Shown here piece by piece: positions 26,521 through 34,496 of a stretch of 64,000 nucleotides of DNA (its first letter is position 1; each line of letters begins with the position of its first letter). Source of the stretch: Paenibacillus sp. LHD-117 (GTDB lineage: Bacteria; Bacillota; Bacilli; Paenibacillales; Paenibacillaceae). The notes beneath the pieces were generated by a model. The model searched no databases. It saw only the letters and a list, made by a program, of their open reading frames with translations, and was not told where the DNA came from. The translations under genes and the position numbers were made by a program. The DNA is taken from assembly GCF_030929555.1 (NCBI RefSeq), contig NZ_JAVFVT010000021.1, positions 1-64,000 on the forward strand. The letters run 5' to 3'.

Positions 26521-27165
26521 ATGTTTCAAGCCGTCATTGATTTTCTAAAAGACTACGGCCCCTGGGGATTGTTCATCCATTCCTTTCTGGATGCGGTTAT
26601 TTTCCCTATCCCCGCTTTCTTCCTTCAAGTTTCGCTCAGCTTACTTGATCCCGCCTCCGCGTTGTGGCTGGCAACCTTCGGATATGTTGCTTGTTTATTA
26701 GGTACTCCGGTCGGTTATTACATTGGCAAATTTATGGGCAAATCCGTTTTATACCGTTTCTTGAAGCCGGAATGGATCGACGCGGCGACGGCCCGCTTCC
26801 AGAAGAGCGGCGAAGCGGCCATCATGATCGGCTCCTTCACGCCCATCCCGTTTAAAGTGTTCACGATATTGTCCGGCTGCCTGAACTTTCCGTTATGGCG
26901 CCTCATCGGTTACGCCGCGCTTGGCCGGGCCGTCAAGTTCTACGCGGTAGGCGGACTGTTCTACTTCTACGGCAGAGCGGCGGAATCAATGGTCAAGGAT
27001 GTTTCATTGTATATGTTCCTTGGCGGCGTTCCGGTCATCTTGTTGTTCCTGTTCATCCGGAGCCGCATCCGCAAGCGGAAGCAAGCTGTGGCCGATAACG
27101 GCGAACAAGCGGGCTCGATCGCGCAGAACCGTCAGGGCTCGACCGATCTTGGCAACGACATCTGA
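26521..27165 (+). CDS. VTT/DedA-related membrane protein (YqaA type)
   Basis: The 214-residue protein has four to five membrane segments and the VTT domain (about residues 25-155), including GTPVGYYIGKFMGK near 63 and GSFTPIPFKVFTILSG near 104. It lacks the full DedA arginine motif and matches the YqaA group. A charged tail (residues 185-214) follows. The start at 26521 has AAGGAG 8 bases upstream. Its function is probably lipid transport or remodelling, by family. Confidence 0.9.
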   Translation: MFQAVIDFLKDYGPWGLFIHSFLDAVIFPIPAFFLQVSLSLLDPASALWLATFGYVACLLGTPVGYYIGKFMGKSVLYRFLKPEWIDAATARFQKSGEAAIMIGSFTPIPFKVFTILSGCLNFPLWRLIGYAALGRAVKFYAVGGLFYFYGRAAESMVKDVSLYMFLGGVPVILLFLFIRSRIRKRKQAVADNGEQAGSIAQNRQGSTDLGNDI

Positions 27166-27178
27166 ACTAGACAAAAAG

Positions 27179-27226
27179 AAAGCTATCCCGTCCGGCGTTT
27201 GAGCCGGATCGAGGATAGCTTTTTTG
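27179..27226 (+). terminator. Terminator after the VTT gene
   Basis: AAGCTATCC pairs with GGATAGCTT and an inner CCGGC/GCCGG stem, followed by TTTTTT. The mirrored A run lets it also serve the convergent NlpC/P60 gene. Confidence 0.9.
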
Positions 27227-27255
27227 GTATTCGCTGTTACCCGAACCAAATTGGT

Positions 27256-28323
27256 TTACAGGGCGCTGCCGCCGTATAAGAAGCGGTATTCCCACGCAGT
27301 TCCCATAATGTCGTTCGTTCTTACGCCGCCGCTCTCTTTGGAGTACGTATGAAGGATCTTCCCGTCTCCAAGATAAATGCCGACATGCGTTATACGCTGG
27401 CTCGACTTGTCGATGCCGCTGTAAGACGACTTGCTGCTGCCTTTGTAGGACATGAAGAACATGAGGTCGCCGCGCTTCAATTGGCTAATGCTCGTAACGG
27501 CATTGCCTTTATTCTTCACGTACGTCCCTTGCTGGCGGGAATCCGCGGGCAACGTGACGCCAAGCGCTTCCTTGAACATTTGTTTCATCAAGTCGGAGCA
27601 GTCGAACGTTGTTGTCGTGCTGCGATTGGAGCCGAATTCGTAAGGCGTGCCGAGATACTTCATGCCGACTGTAATCACCTTCTCCACGGATGCGTTCGTA
27701 GCGCCGGACGATGATCCTGTATCTTCGGTCGTTTCGCCCGTGCTTCCGCTTCCCGCACTTTCGGAGTTGTCAGATCCCGAGCTAATCGTACCGTCGACAG
27801 AAATGTATTGCGTCTGGGACGACACGTAGCCTTTTACGCCTTTGGAATCGATAATCTCATACCAGCCGCTGCTCGGCTGCGACACGACTTGCACTTCCTC
27901 GCCTTTCTTGAGGTAGCGAATCCGATCGTAGGAAGTGCCTGGCCCATTCCGGAAGGATACGGATTTTTTTACGACGCCAGTCAACGTCGCCAATGCCTCG
28001 GTGTCGGATCCGGATCCGTTCGCAAGCTCGGCACCCAGTTCCGTATATTTGGTCGAAGCCGAAATGTAGCCTGTCGTTCCGCTGGAATCGCTAACTTTGT
28101 ACCATCCGTTCGTTTCTTCCAATACCGTAATTTGTTCGCCCTTCTTCAGCATCCGGATAACCGAGTCGGATGTCGATGGGCCTGTTCGCATGTTAATGCC
28201 CCAGATAACTTCCGCGGATTGGGCCGCGTTCGCAATCGGTGCGGGCAGAGCAGCCGCGGAACCAAAAAGCAATGCGGCGGACAGAGTTGCAGTAATGACT
28301 TTATATTTGACTGTTGTTCTCAT
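27256..28323 (-). CDS. Secreted NlpC/P60 endopeptidase with two SH3 domains
   Basis: The 355-residue protein has a signal peptide ending near ANA (residue 33), two bacterial SH3 domains (about 36-95 and 112-175), a Ser/Gly/Thr-rich linker (180-212) and an NlpC/P60 domain (215-352). The catalytic residues are visible: Cys in FDCSDLM near 241 and His in THVGIYLG near 311. It hydrolyses D-Glu-diaminopimelate bonds in peptidoglycan, like Bacillus LytE/LytF/CwlS. AGGAGG lies 10 bases before the ATG. It is a single gene. Confidence 0.95.
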   Translation of the reverse strand: MRTTVKYKVITATLSAALLFGSAAALPAPIANAAQSAEVIWGINMRTGPSTSDSVIRMLKKGEQITVLEETNGWYKVSDSSGTTGYISASTKYTELGAELANGSGSDTEALATLTGVVKKSVSFRNGPGTSYDRIRYLKKGEEVQVVSQPSSGWYEIIDSKGVKGYVSSQTQYISVDGTISSGSDNSESAGSGSTGETTEDTGSSSGATNASVEKVITVGMKYLGTPYEFGSNRSTTTTFDCSDLMKQMFKEALGVTLPADSRQQGTYVKNKGNAVTSISQLKRGDLMFFMSYKGSSKSSYSGIDKSSQRITHVGIYLGDGKILHTYSKESGGVRTNDIMGTAWEYRFLYGGSAL

Positions 28324-28662
28324 TCAGTTAACGCCTCCTATGGGATTCTTGGTTGTACATGCCGTTTATCGGCGCCTGCATCCATTGTAAGCGTGCACGG
28401 AGCGGACAGGCATCGTCCCATGTTCCTAAAAGGCGGCGTCCCGGAATGGGAGCAGCGAATTACACTTTTTTGCTAAGAAAAAATTAATAAAAGGCATCCC
28501 CAGCCATGGGGATGCCTTCCTTGGAAAACAACGCTTGCCACCTTAACCTTACAGCCCCATAAGGATGGGACCTGTGAATAACTTCCCTGAATCATTAGGA
28601 CCTTCTCATAAGGTTGCTAGGACTTTAGACTCATTTTTGACGCATTGGGAGGGTGAATGGTC
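28324..28662. other. Intergenic region between the cation exporter and NlpC/P60 genes
   Basis: No coding frame. It holds the exporter's terminator (28491-28518). Between 28530 and 28650 several short complementary stretches occur (for example AACCTTA and TAAGGTT), suggesting a folded RNA in the exporter's 3' end, but no riboswitch class was recognised. The leader of the NlpC/P60 gene (28324-28490) shows no clear promoter. Confidence 0.45.
28491..28518 (-). terminator. Terminator after the cation exporter gene
   Basis: On the minus strand the 11-bp perfect stem AAGGCATCCCC / GGGGATGCCTT with a 6-base loop is followed by TTATTAATTTTTTC. Confidence 0.88.
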
Positions 28663-29544
28663 TTAATTACCAACCCGTTCTTCCAACGGTTCAACATGTA
28701 CATGCACGCTCAAAATGTTATGTTTGCGCCCCATTCTGCGCTCGATTTCGTCGCAAATGCGGTGGCTTTCGATGAGCGTTAGCCCCGGGTCCACCTGTAC
28801 GATGACATCGACCAATACATTGCTGCCATGAATGCGCGCTTTAATATCCTTGATGGATTGTACGCCTTTGGTTTTGGCAATCGTCGTATGCAATGACTTC
28901 AACTCCTTCTCGTCGAAGCCGTCCGTAAGCGCATGGGTGGAGCTGTAGAAAATATCCCAAGCCGTCTTGCAGATAATCAGACCGACGGCAATCGCGGCTA
29001 CGGGATCGAGCCATGGCATTCCGAATTGCGATGCGATGATGCCGATCGCCGCTCCGATACTGACGAGCGCGTCGGATAAGTTGTCCTTCGCGGCGGCCTG
29101 CAAGGCGTGGTTATTGATTCTCTTGGCGAGGCGGCTGTTATAAACGTAAACCGCGCCCATGCATAATGCAGAGAATAATGCCACCCATGCGGTGATGAGA
29201 TTCGGCGTCTCCTGGTGCGCATCGAACAACGACCTGCCGGCGGTTATCAGCACCTGCAGTCCGACGCTTGCCATGATAAACGAAGCGATCAGCGCCGCGA
29301 TCGTCTCCGCTCGGAAATGGCCGTATGGGTGGTCCTTGTCCGGCGGCTTCTGCGATATTCGCAGACCGACCAGTACCGCTACCGATGCCACGATATCCGT
29401 CAAATTGTTGAAGCCGTCCGCGACGAGCGCACCAGATAAAAACCAATAGCCAGCCCCAAGCTTCAGGGCCGACAGTGCGAGGTAGGCGCCGATGCTAACC
29501 CATGCGCCCTTCTCGCCTTGTTTAATTTCTTCGTACTGATTCAA
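28663..29544 (-). CDS. Cation diffusion facilitator (probable manganese exporter)
   Basis: The 293-residue protein has about six membrane segments and a C-terminal cytoplasmic domain (HIHGSN... HVHVEP) of the CDF family. The metal site in segment 2 reads ADGFNNLTD, the DGxxN pattern of the manganese subgroup (MneP/MntE) rather than the zinc pattern, and segment 5 has DNLSDALVS. The start is set at TTG 29544, which has AGGAGG 9 bases upstream; the longer frame from ATG 29604 has no ribosome site. No yybP-ykoY element was found upstream. Confidence 0.9.
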   Translation of the reverse strand: MNQYEEIKQGEKGAWVSIGAYLALSALKLGAGYWFLSGALVADGFNNLTDIVASVAVLVGLRISQKPPDKDHPYGHFRAETIAALIASFIMASVGLQVLITAGRSLFDAHQETPNLITAWVALFSALCMGAVYVYNSRLAKRINNHALQAAAKDNLSDALVSIGAAIGIIASQFGMPWLDPVAAIAVGLIICKTAWDIFYSSTHALTDGFDEKELKSLHTTIAKTKGVQSIKDIKARIHGSNVLVDVIVQVDPGLTLIESHRICDEIERRMGRKHNILSVHVHVEPLEERVGN

Positions 29545-29762
29545 GACGTAAGCCCTCCTGCCACTCTTCTTCCGATCCTCTTCCAATATCTCTCTCGAAA
29601 ACATCTATCGGTATCATACCCGATCGAATCCGTGTGGGTCTAGAGAAACAGTGTTGACCTTGTGCGAGCATTTATGCATAAGCGCAACACAATTGGCTCG
29701 GACCAAGGTGAAAAGGGATGTTTCCGTCCTCTGGCGGCGAGACAGTTGCAAAACCTTAGAGT

Positions 29763-29797
29763 AAAAAAGCCGCCTCGGGATATTCCCGAAGCGGCTT
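29763..29797 (-). terminator. Terminator of the ABC-F gene
   Basis: On the minus strand AAGCCGCTTCGGGA / TCCCGAGGCGGCTT forms a 14-bp stem (one wobble pair) followed by TTTTTTAC. Confidence 0.9.
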
Positions 29798-29811
29798 GCT
29801 CATCATAAAGA

Positions 29812-31431
29812 TTAAACCGAATACATACGCTCGCGCAATTCTTTGATCTCCGCGCTCTCCAGATATTCGTCGTACGTCGACATTCTGTCGATGACGCCGT
29901 TCGGCGTAATTTCGATGATGCGGTTCGCGACGGTTTGGACGAACTGATGGTCATGGGACGTAAACAGAATCGTGCAGTCCGTATCCATCAGACCGTTATT
30001 GAGCGCCGTGATCGATTCGAGGTCCAAGTGGTTGGTAGGCTCGTCGAGAATGAACACGTTGGCGCCTTCCAGCATCATCTTGGACAACATGCAGCGAACT
30101 TTCTCGCCGCCGGACAATACGCTTGCTTTCTTCATGGCGTCGTCGCCCGAGAACAACATGCGGCCCAGGAACCCGCGAAGGAACGTCTCGTCCGGATCCT
30201 TGGAATATTGGCGGAGCCATTCGACCAGGTTCAGATCAACGCCTTCAAAATATTTCGAGTTGTCTTTAGGGAAGTACGCGCGCGTCGTCGTTACGCCCCA
30301 CGAGAACGAACCCGCGTCCGGCTCCAGCTCGCCCGCGATCAGCTGGAAGAACGTCGTCTTCGGCAAGCCGTTCGGGCCGACGAAAGCGACTTTGTCGCCT
30401 TTGTTGATGGCGATCGTTATATTGTCGACGATTTTTTCACCTTCAATCGATTTCGACAAGCCATCTACGAGCAGCAGCTGCTTGCCTGCTTCGCGCTCGC
30501 CTTTGAACAGGATGAACGGATATTTCCGGTTGGATGGACGGATATCGTCGAGCGTAATCTTGTCGAGAAGCTTCTTCCGGGAAGTCGCCTGCTTGGACTT
30601 CGATTTGTTCGCGCTGAAGCGCTGAATGAACGCTTGAAGCTCCTTGATCTTGTCTTCCTTCTTCTTGTTCTCCGAACGCATGAGCGACAAAGCCAATTGG
30701 CTGGACTCGTACCAGAAGTCATAGTTGCCCACGTACATCTGGATTTTGCCGAAGTCGATATCGGCGATATGTGTGCATACCGTGTTCAGGAAGTGACGGT
30801 CATGGCTGACGACGATAACGGTGCCTTCATAACGCGAGAGGAAGTCTTCCAGCCAGCGAATGGACTCGATGTCCAAATGGTTGGTAGGCTCGTCGAGCAG
30901 AAGAATCTGGGGAGCGCCGAACAGCGCCTGCGCCAGCAATACGCGAACCTTCTCGTTGCCGCCGAGCTCGGACATCTGCTTGTCGTGCAGTTCGGTCGTA
31001 ATGCCGAGGCCGTTCAGCATCTCTGCCGCTTCCGACTCCGCTTCCCAGCCGTTCATCTCCGCGAATTCCGCTTCGAGCTCGCCTGCGCGCATGCCGTCTT
31101 CGTCCGTGAAGTCGGCCTTCGCGTACAGCGCATCCTTCTCCTTCATGACTTCATACAGCTTCTTATGGCCCATAATAACCGTCTCGAGCACTCTGAAGCT
31201 ATCGTACTCGTAATGGTTCTGCTTCAGAACGGCCAACCGTTCGCCTGGCGTAATATGAACTTCGCCGGAAGACTGCTCAACTTCGCCGGACAAAATTTTC
31301 AGGAATGTCGACTTGCCGGCTCCGTTCGCTCCGATCAAGCCGTAGCAGTTGCCTGGCGTAAACTTAATATTCACATCTTCAAATAGCGGACGCTTCCCGT
31401 AACGAAGCGTAATGCCACTTGTACTAATCAT
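29812..31431 (-). CDS. ABC-F family ATPase (YkpA/YbiT type)
   Basis: The 539-residue soluble protein has two ATPase domains joined by a basic linker (about residues 235-300), the ABC-F plan. These proteins act on ribosomes. Domain 1 has Walker A GANGAGKST near 34 and Walker B LLLDEPTNHLD; its signature is LGGNE (near 153) in place of LSGGE. Domain 2 has signature LSGGEK near 437, but its Walker A is GPNGLPKTT near 351, with Pro in place of the conserved Gly. So one composite ATP site looks intact and the other degenerate. The start ATG 31431 follows AAGGACGGG. Confidence 0.93.
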   Translation of the reverse strand: MISTSGITLRYGKRPLFEDVNIKFTPGNCYGLIGANGAGKSTFLKILSGEVEQSSGEVHITPGERLAVLKQNHYEYDSFRVLETVIMGHKKLYEVMKEKDALYAKADFTDEDGMRAGELEAEFAEMNGWEAESEAAEMLNGLGITTELHDKQMSELGGNEKVRVLLAQALFGAPQILLLDEPTNHLDIESIRWLEDFLSRYEGTVIVVSHDRHFLNTVCTHIADIDFGKIQMYVGNYDFWYESSQLALSLMRSENKKKEDKIKELQAFIQRFSANKSKSKQATSRKKLLDKITLDDIRPSNRKYPFILFKGEREAGKQLLLVDGLSKSIEGEKIVDNITIAINKGDKVAFVGPNGLPKTTFFQLIAGELEPDAGSFSWGVTTTRAYFPKDNSKYFEGVDLNLVEWLRQYSKDPDETFLRGFLGRMLFSGDDAMKKASVLSGGEKVRCMLSKMMLEGANVFILDEPTNHLDLESITALNNGLMDTDCTILFTSHDHQFVQTVANRIIEITPNGVIDRMSTYDEYLESAEIKELRERMYSV

Positions 31432-31469
31432 GTTTCTAATCCCGTCCTTTTTCACTTCTTAATAAGGAT

Positions 31470-31717
31470 GTTCAAAAAGCCCGATTTTGATCACGAGGTA
31501 TATCAGGCAGCTTATTCGACATCGAATCTTGAATTCAGCCGGAACTAAGCGAATGCTTACGAAGTATGTTTCCTCCGGAAACATTGCAGGTGCTCACGTA
31601 GCTTCCACTACGCTCCGCTCCTCATTTCCTAACTTCATTCAACCTTCTTCAGCGTTTTTGAAAAAAACGCAGCATCGGAAGCATAGGCTATTGTGCTGAA
31701 AACCGAACTTTTTGAAC
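31470..31717 (+). repeat. MITE-like element, long class (copy B)
   Basis: A 248-bp copy with ends GTTCAAAAAGCCC and GAACTTTTTGAAC (one or two changes from the consensus). It shares the whole short-element sequence plus two hairpin-bearing insertions (about 42 and 44 bases). It is oriented like copies C and D. It lies 38 bases upstream of the ABC-F start and before the stop of the oxidoreductase gene. Confidence 0.88.
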
Positions 31718-31784
31718 ACGCATTTAAACACATATTCTCGAACTATTATAGCACAGTCTGGCGCGGAAACGAACGCGTAAATGG

Positions 31785-31840
31785 CAGAAACCTCCGGGCC
31801 AGTCGAAATCGCGATCGACTCCTCGGGCCCAGAGGTTTCT
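31785..31840 (-). terminator. Hairpin after the oxidoreductase gene, possible terminator
   Basis: AGAAACCTC(C)GGGCC pairs with GGGCCC(A)GAGGTTTCT and AGTCGA/TCGACT inside. There is no clear U-tract on the minus strand, so termination would be weak. Confidence 0.5.
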
Positions 31841-31849
31841 TCAAGCGGG

Positions 31850-32917
31850 TTAGTTCCAGCTCAGCTTTACTTCATTGCCCGTCCGGGACGATTCGTAGAT
31901 GGCATCCAGAATCCGGTTGTTCGTGTAGCCCGATAGCGCAGACGCGATCGGCTGCTTGCCTTCGCGCACGCACTCGATGAAGTGGCTCGTCATGAGGTCG
32001 CGGTCTTCGTCACCGTCCAGAGGCGTTATTTCGCTCTCCGCGACTTCGTTATCGGTATGCGTCACATACGTGCCTCTGTCGCCGACGATCGAAACACCGC
32101 CCTTCGTTCCCATGAGGTGAATGAACGGGTCTTCCGGCAAACCCGCAGCATGCGCGGCCCAGCTTACTTCCAGCGATAAAGTCGCGCCGTTATCCAGCTT
32201 GATGAGCGCCGACGCCAGATCTTCGACGTCATAGTAGCCCTCCCAGTTCGGCGTGCCCCAAGTGCCGATGCCTTCCCGCTTCGGTCCGAATTCGGCGTAC
32301 GTGGAACCATAGACGGAGACCGGCTTCGGATTGCCCATCAGGTAGAGGGACAGATCGAGCATGTGAACGCCGATATCGATCAGCGGACCGCCGCCCGCTT
32401 GATCTTTGCGGGTAAACCAGGATCCCCAGCCCGGAATGCCTTTCTTCCGGAACCAGCCGGCTTTCGCGTTGTAGATCGGTCCGACGTCGCCGGCGTCGAT
32501 GCGCGCCTTCACGGCGCGGTTCAACGCTTTCCAGCGCATCTGGTGCGACATCATGAGCACTTTGCCGGATTTCTCGGCTTCCAGGACGATGGTGCGCGCC
32601 GCTTCCGAGTCGATCGCCATCGGCTTCTCAAGCAGGACGTGTTTGCCGCGCTTCAGCGCTTCAATGGCAAGCGGAGCATGGAATTGGTTCGGCACGCCAA
32701 TGACGACCGCATCGATGCTCTCATCCTCCAGAAGCTCCTGCGGGCTGCCGTGCACGGTGCCGATGCCATGCTCTTCGGCGCGCTGCTGCGCAAGCGGCAG
32801 GTAAGCATCCGCAACCGCAGCGACCTCCGCTCCTTCCGCCTTCGCGAAAGCGCCCATATGGATGTTGCCGATCGCTCCCGCGCCGATAACGCCTACCTTA
32901 ATGTTCGTATTGCTCAT
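31850..32917 (-). CDS. Gfo/Idh/MocA family NAD(P)-dependent oxidoreductase
   Basis: The 355-residue protein has the N-terminal dinucleotide motif GVIGAGAIGN (residues 9-18), the GVPNQFHAPLAIEALKRGKH segment and the family EKPMA motif near 97, then an alpha/beta C-terminal domain with the catalytic-region pattern GGGPLIDIGVHMLD near 179. Such enzymes oxidise or reduce sugars and inositols. AGGAGG precedes the ATG. It is a single gene bracketed by two directly repeated MITE-like copies (31470-31717 and 32958-33205). Substrate unknown. Confidence 0.93.
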   Translation of the reverse strand: MSNTNIKVGVIGAGAIGNIHMGAFAKAEGAEVAAVADAYLPLAQQRAEEHGIGTVHGSPQELLEDESIDAVVIGVPNQFHAPLAIEALKRGKHVLLEKPMAIDSEAARTIVLEAEKSGKVLMMSHQMRWKALNRAVKARIDAGDVGPIYNAKAGWFRKKGIPGWGSWFTRKDQAGGGPLIDIGVHMLDLSLYLMGNPKPVSVYGSTYAEFGPKREGIGTWGTPNWEGYYDVEDLASALIKLDNGATLSLEVSWAAHAAGLPEDPFIHLMGTKGGVSIVGDRGTYVTHTDNEVAESEITPLDGDEDRDLMTSHFIECVREGKQPIASALSGYTNNRILDAIYESSRTGNEVKLSWN

Positions 32918-32957
32918 CGTCTACGAATCCTCCTACTGATAATGGCTTAAAAAGGTT

Positions 32958-33205
32958 GTTCAAAAAGTCCACTTTTGATCACGAAGTATATCAGGAAGCT
33001 TATTCGACATCGAATCTTAAATTCTGCCGGAACTAAGCGAATGCTTACGAAGTATGTTTCCTCCGGAAACATTGCAGGTGCTCACGTAGTTTCCACTACG
33101 CTCCGCTCCTCATTTCCTAGCTTCATCCAACCTTCTACAGCGTTTTTGAAAAAAACGCAGCATCGGAAGCATAAGCTCATGTGCTGAAAACCGGACTTTT
33201 TGAAC
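32958..33205 (+). repeat. MITE-like element, long class (copy C)
   Basis: A 248-bp copy with ends GTTCAAAAAGTCC and GGACTTTTTGAAC, perfect 13-bp inverted repeats. Very similar to copy B including both insertions and in the same orientation. It lies between the oxidoreductase start and the end of the metallo-hydrolase gene. Confidence 0.9.
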
Positions 33206-33229
33206 ACGCACTTAAAGAAATGAGTAAAT

Positions 33230-34351
33230 CTAATCTTGCTCCTCGCCGGCCAGCTTCCACGTTTCCCCGTGCGGGAGCACGACGATGCGTTCTTCTTCCA
33301 GTCTGCGCCGGCATCTCTCGGCCTCAAGCCGCTCGAGCGCCTCGAGCGGCGTATCGTCCGCGAGCTTGAAAGCTCCGTAATGCATCGGAACAAACAACTT
33401 CGCACCCGTATCCTCGAACGCCTGCAGCGCTTCTTCGGGCGTCACGTGCTGGGGACCCATGAACCACTCCGGCTCGTAAGCCCCGATCGGCATAAGGGCG
33501 ACGTCGATATCGAATCTTTTGCCGATTTCCTTGAAGCCTGCGAAATAGCCGCTGTCGCCGGCGAAGTAGACCGTCGGTTCCGCGCATACGAGCGGCCGAA
33601 CGGAGCAGCCATTCTTCCCGAAATCTTCCGAAGGCGCGTAAGCCGCGGCGATCTCGCGCATGCCGCTCTCCATCTCGTAATCGCGCGCTTCCGAACGATG
33701 CGGCATTGCCGGCTCATTCGATCGCGCAAGCTCCGAAGTTTTGGCCGGCTTCGCGGATTCGCCGCCCGCCTCGATGACCCAGCCGCCCCAATGCGAGCTG
33801 TTCGTGTCCCATGGATTGCGCCTGGTCCAATGCTGGGACGGCACGAAAGTGAACGTCGCGCCGCCGATCCTCGCCGATTCCCACCAGTGCAGCTCCTTCA
33901 CGCGCGAGAAACCTTTTAATCGCAGCTTAGTGCTTAGACCCGCAGGCACCAACATTTGTTTCGGCCCGGATAATCGCCGAAGCGAGCTAATATTCAAATG
34001 ATCGTAATGGGAATGGGAGATCAGGACCGCATCGATCGGCGGAACCTCTTCGATCGGAATGCCCGGTGGTGCTAGTCGCTTTTGGAAGGCCATCTGTCCG
34101 GCCCATACGGGATCCGTAATAATATTAAGTCCGGCAATCTGTATGAGGAAAGTGGAATGCCCGATCCATGTGATCGAGGGAAGCTCCGTATTGTCCCGAA
34201 GGAAACGCACATCCGGTTCCACGTTCGGCACTTGATACGAATAGTCCTTTGTCTTCAGCTTGCGGACCCTCTCCTGCCTCCACCTCTTGAATTGTTTGTA
34301 TGAGTTTTGTTGCACGACCTGATTCTGATTCGCGAAACGCCTAATGCGCAA
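33230..34351 (-). CDS. MBL-fold metal-dependent hydrolase (NAPE-PLD/UlaG-like)
   Basis: The 373-residue protein has the metal motifs THIGHSTFL-type entry (TWIGHSTFL), SHSHYDHLN near residue 132, and later GDSGYF and PMHYGAF, the N-acyl-phosphatidylethanolamine phospholipase D-like pattern. Between HWGGWVIEAGG and VYFAGDSGYF there is an unusual stretch of about 60 residues (Glu/Ala/Ser-rich). The start is TTG 34351, 6 bases from GGAGG; longer frames lack a ribosome site. It may act on a phosphodiester; substrate unknown. Confidence 0.88.
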   Translation of the reverse strand: MRIRRFANQNQVVQQNSYKQFKRWRQERVRKLKTKDYSYQVPNVEPDVRFLRDNTELPSITWIGHSTFLIQIAGLNIITDPVWAGQMAFQKRLAPPGIPIEEVPPIDAVLISHSHYDHLNISSLRRLSGPKQMLVPAGLSTKLRLKGFSRVKELHWWESARIGGATFTFVPSQHWTRRNPWDTNSSHWGGWVIEAGGESAKPAKTSELARSNEPAMPHRSEARDYEMESGMREIAAAYAPSEDFGKNGCSVRPLVCAEPTVYFAGDSGYFAGFKEIGKRFDIDVALMPIGAYEPEWFMGPQHVTPEEALQAFEDTGAKLFVPMHYGAFKLADDTPLEALERLEAERCRRRLEEERIVVLPHGETWKLAGEEQD

Positions 34352-34496
34352 AATCTGCCTCCTCCCATGCTTCTGCCTTACCATAAAGATACCAAGCGCA
34401 GGGCATGGTTTGCAAATAAAGGTTTCTTCATGAACGCCCATTTATGAATTTCCATAGCTTGCATGGTATAGTAGGAGGAAAGGAGGTACTCATGCC

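Noticed and set aside
28530-28660. Cyclic di-AMP (ydaO) riboswitch for the NlpC/P60 gene
   Set aside because: Cell-wall hydrolase genes often carry one, but its conserved core blocks are not present, and the terminator at 28491-28518 is placed to end the exporter transcript.
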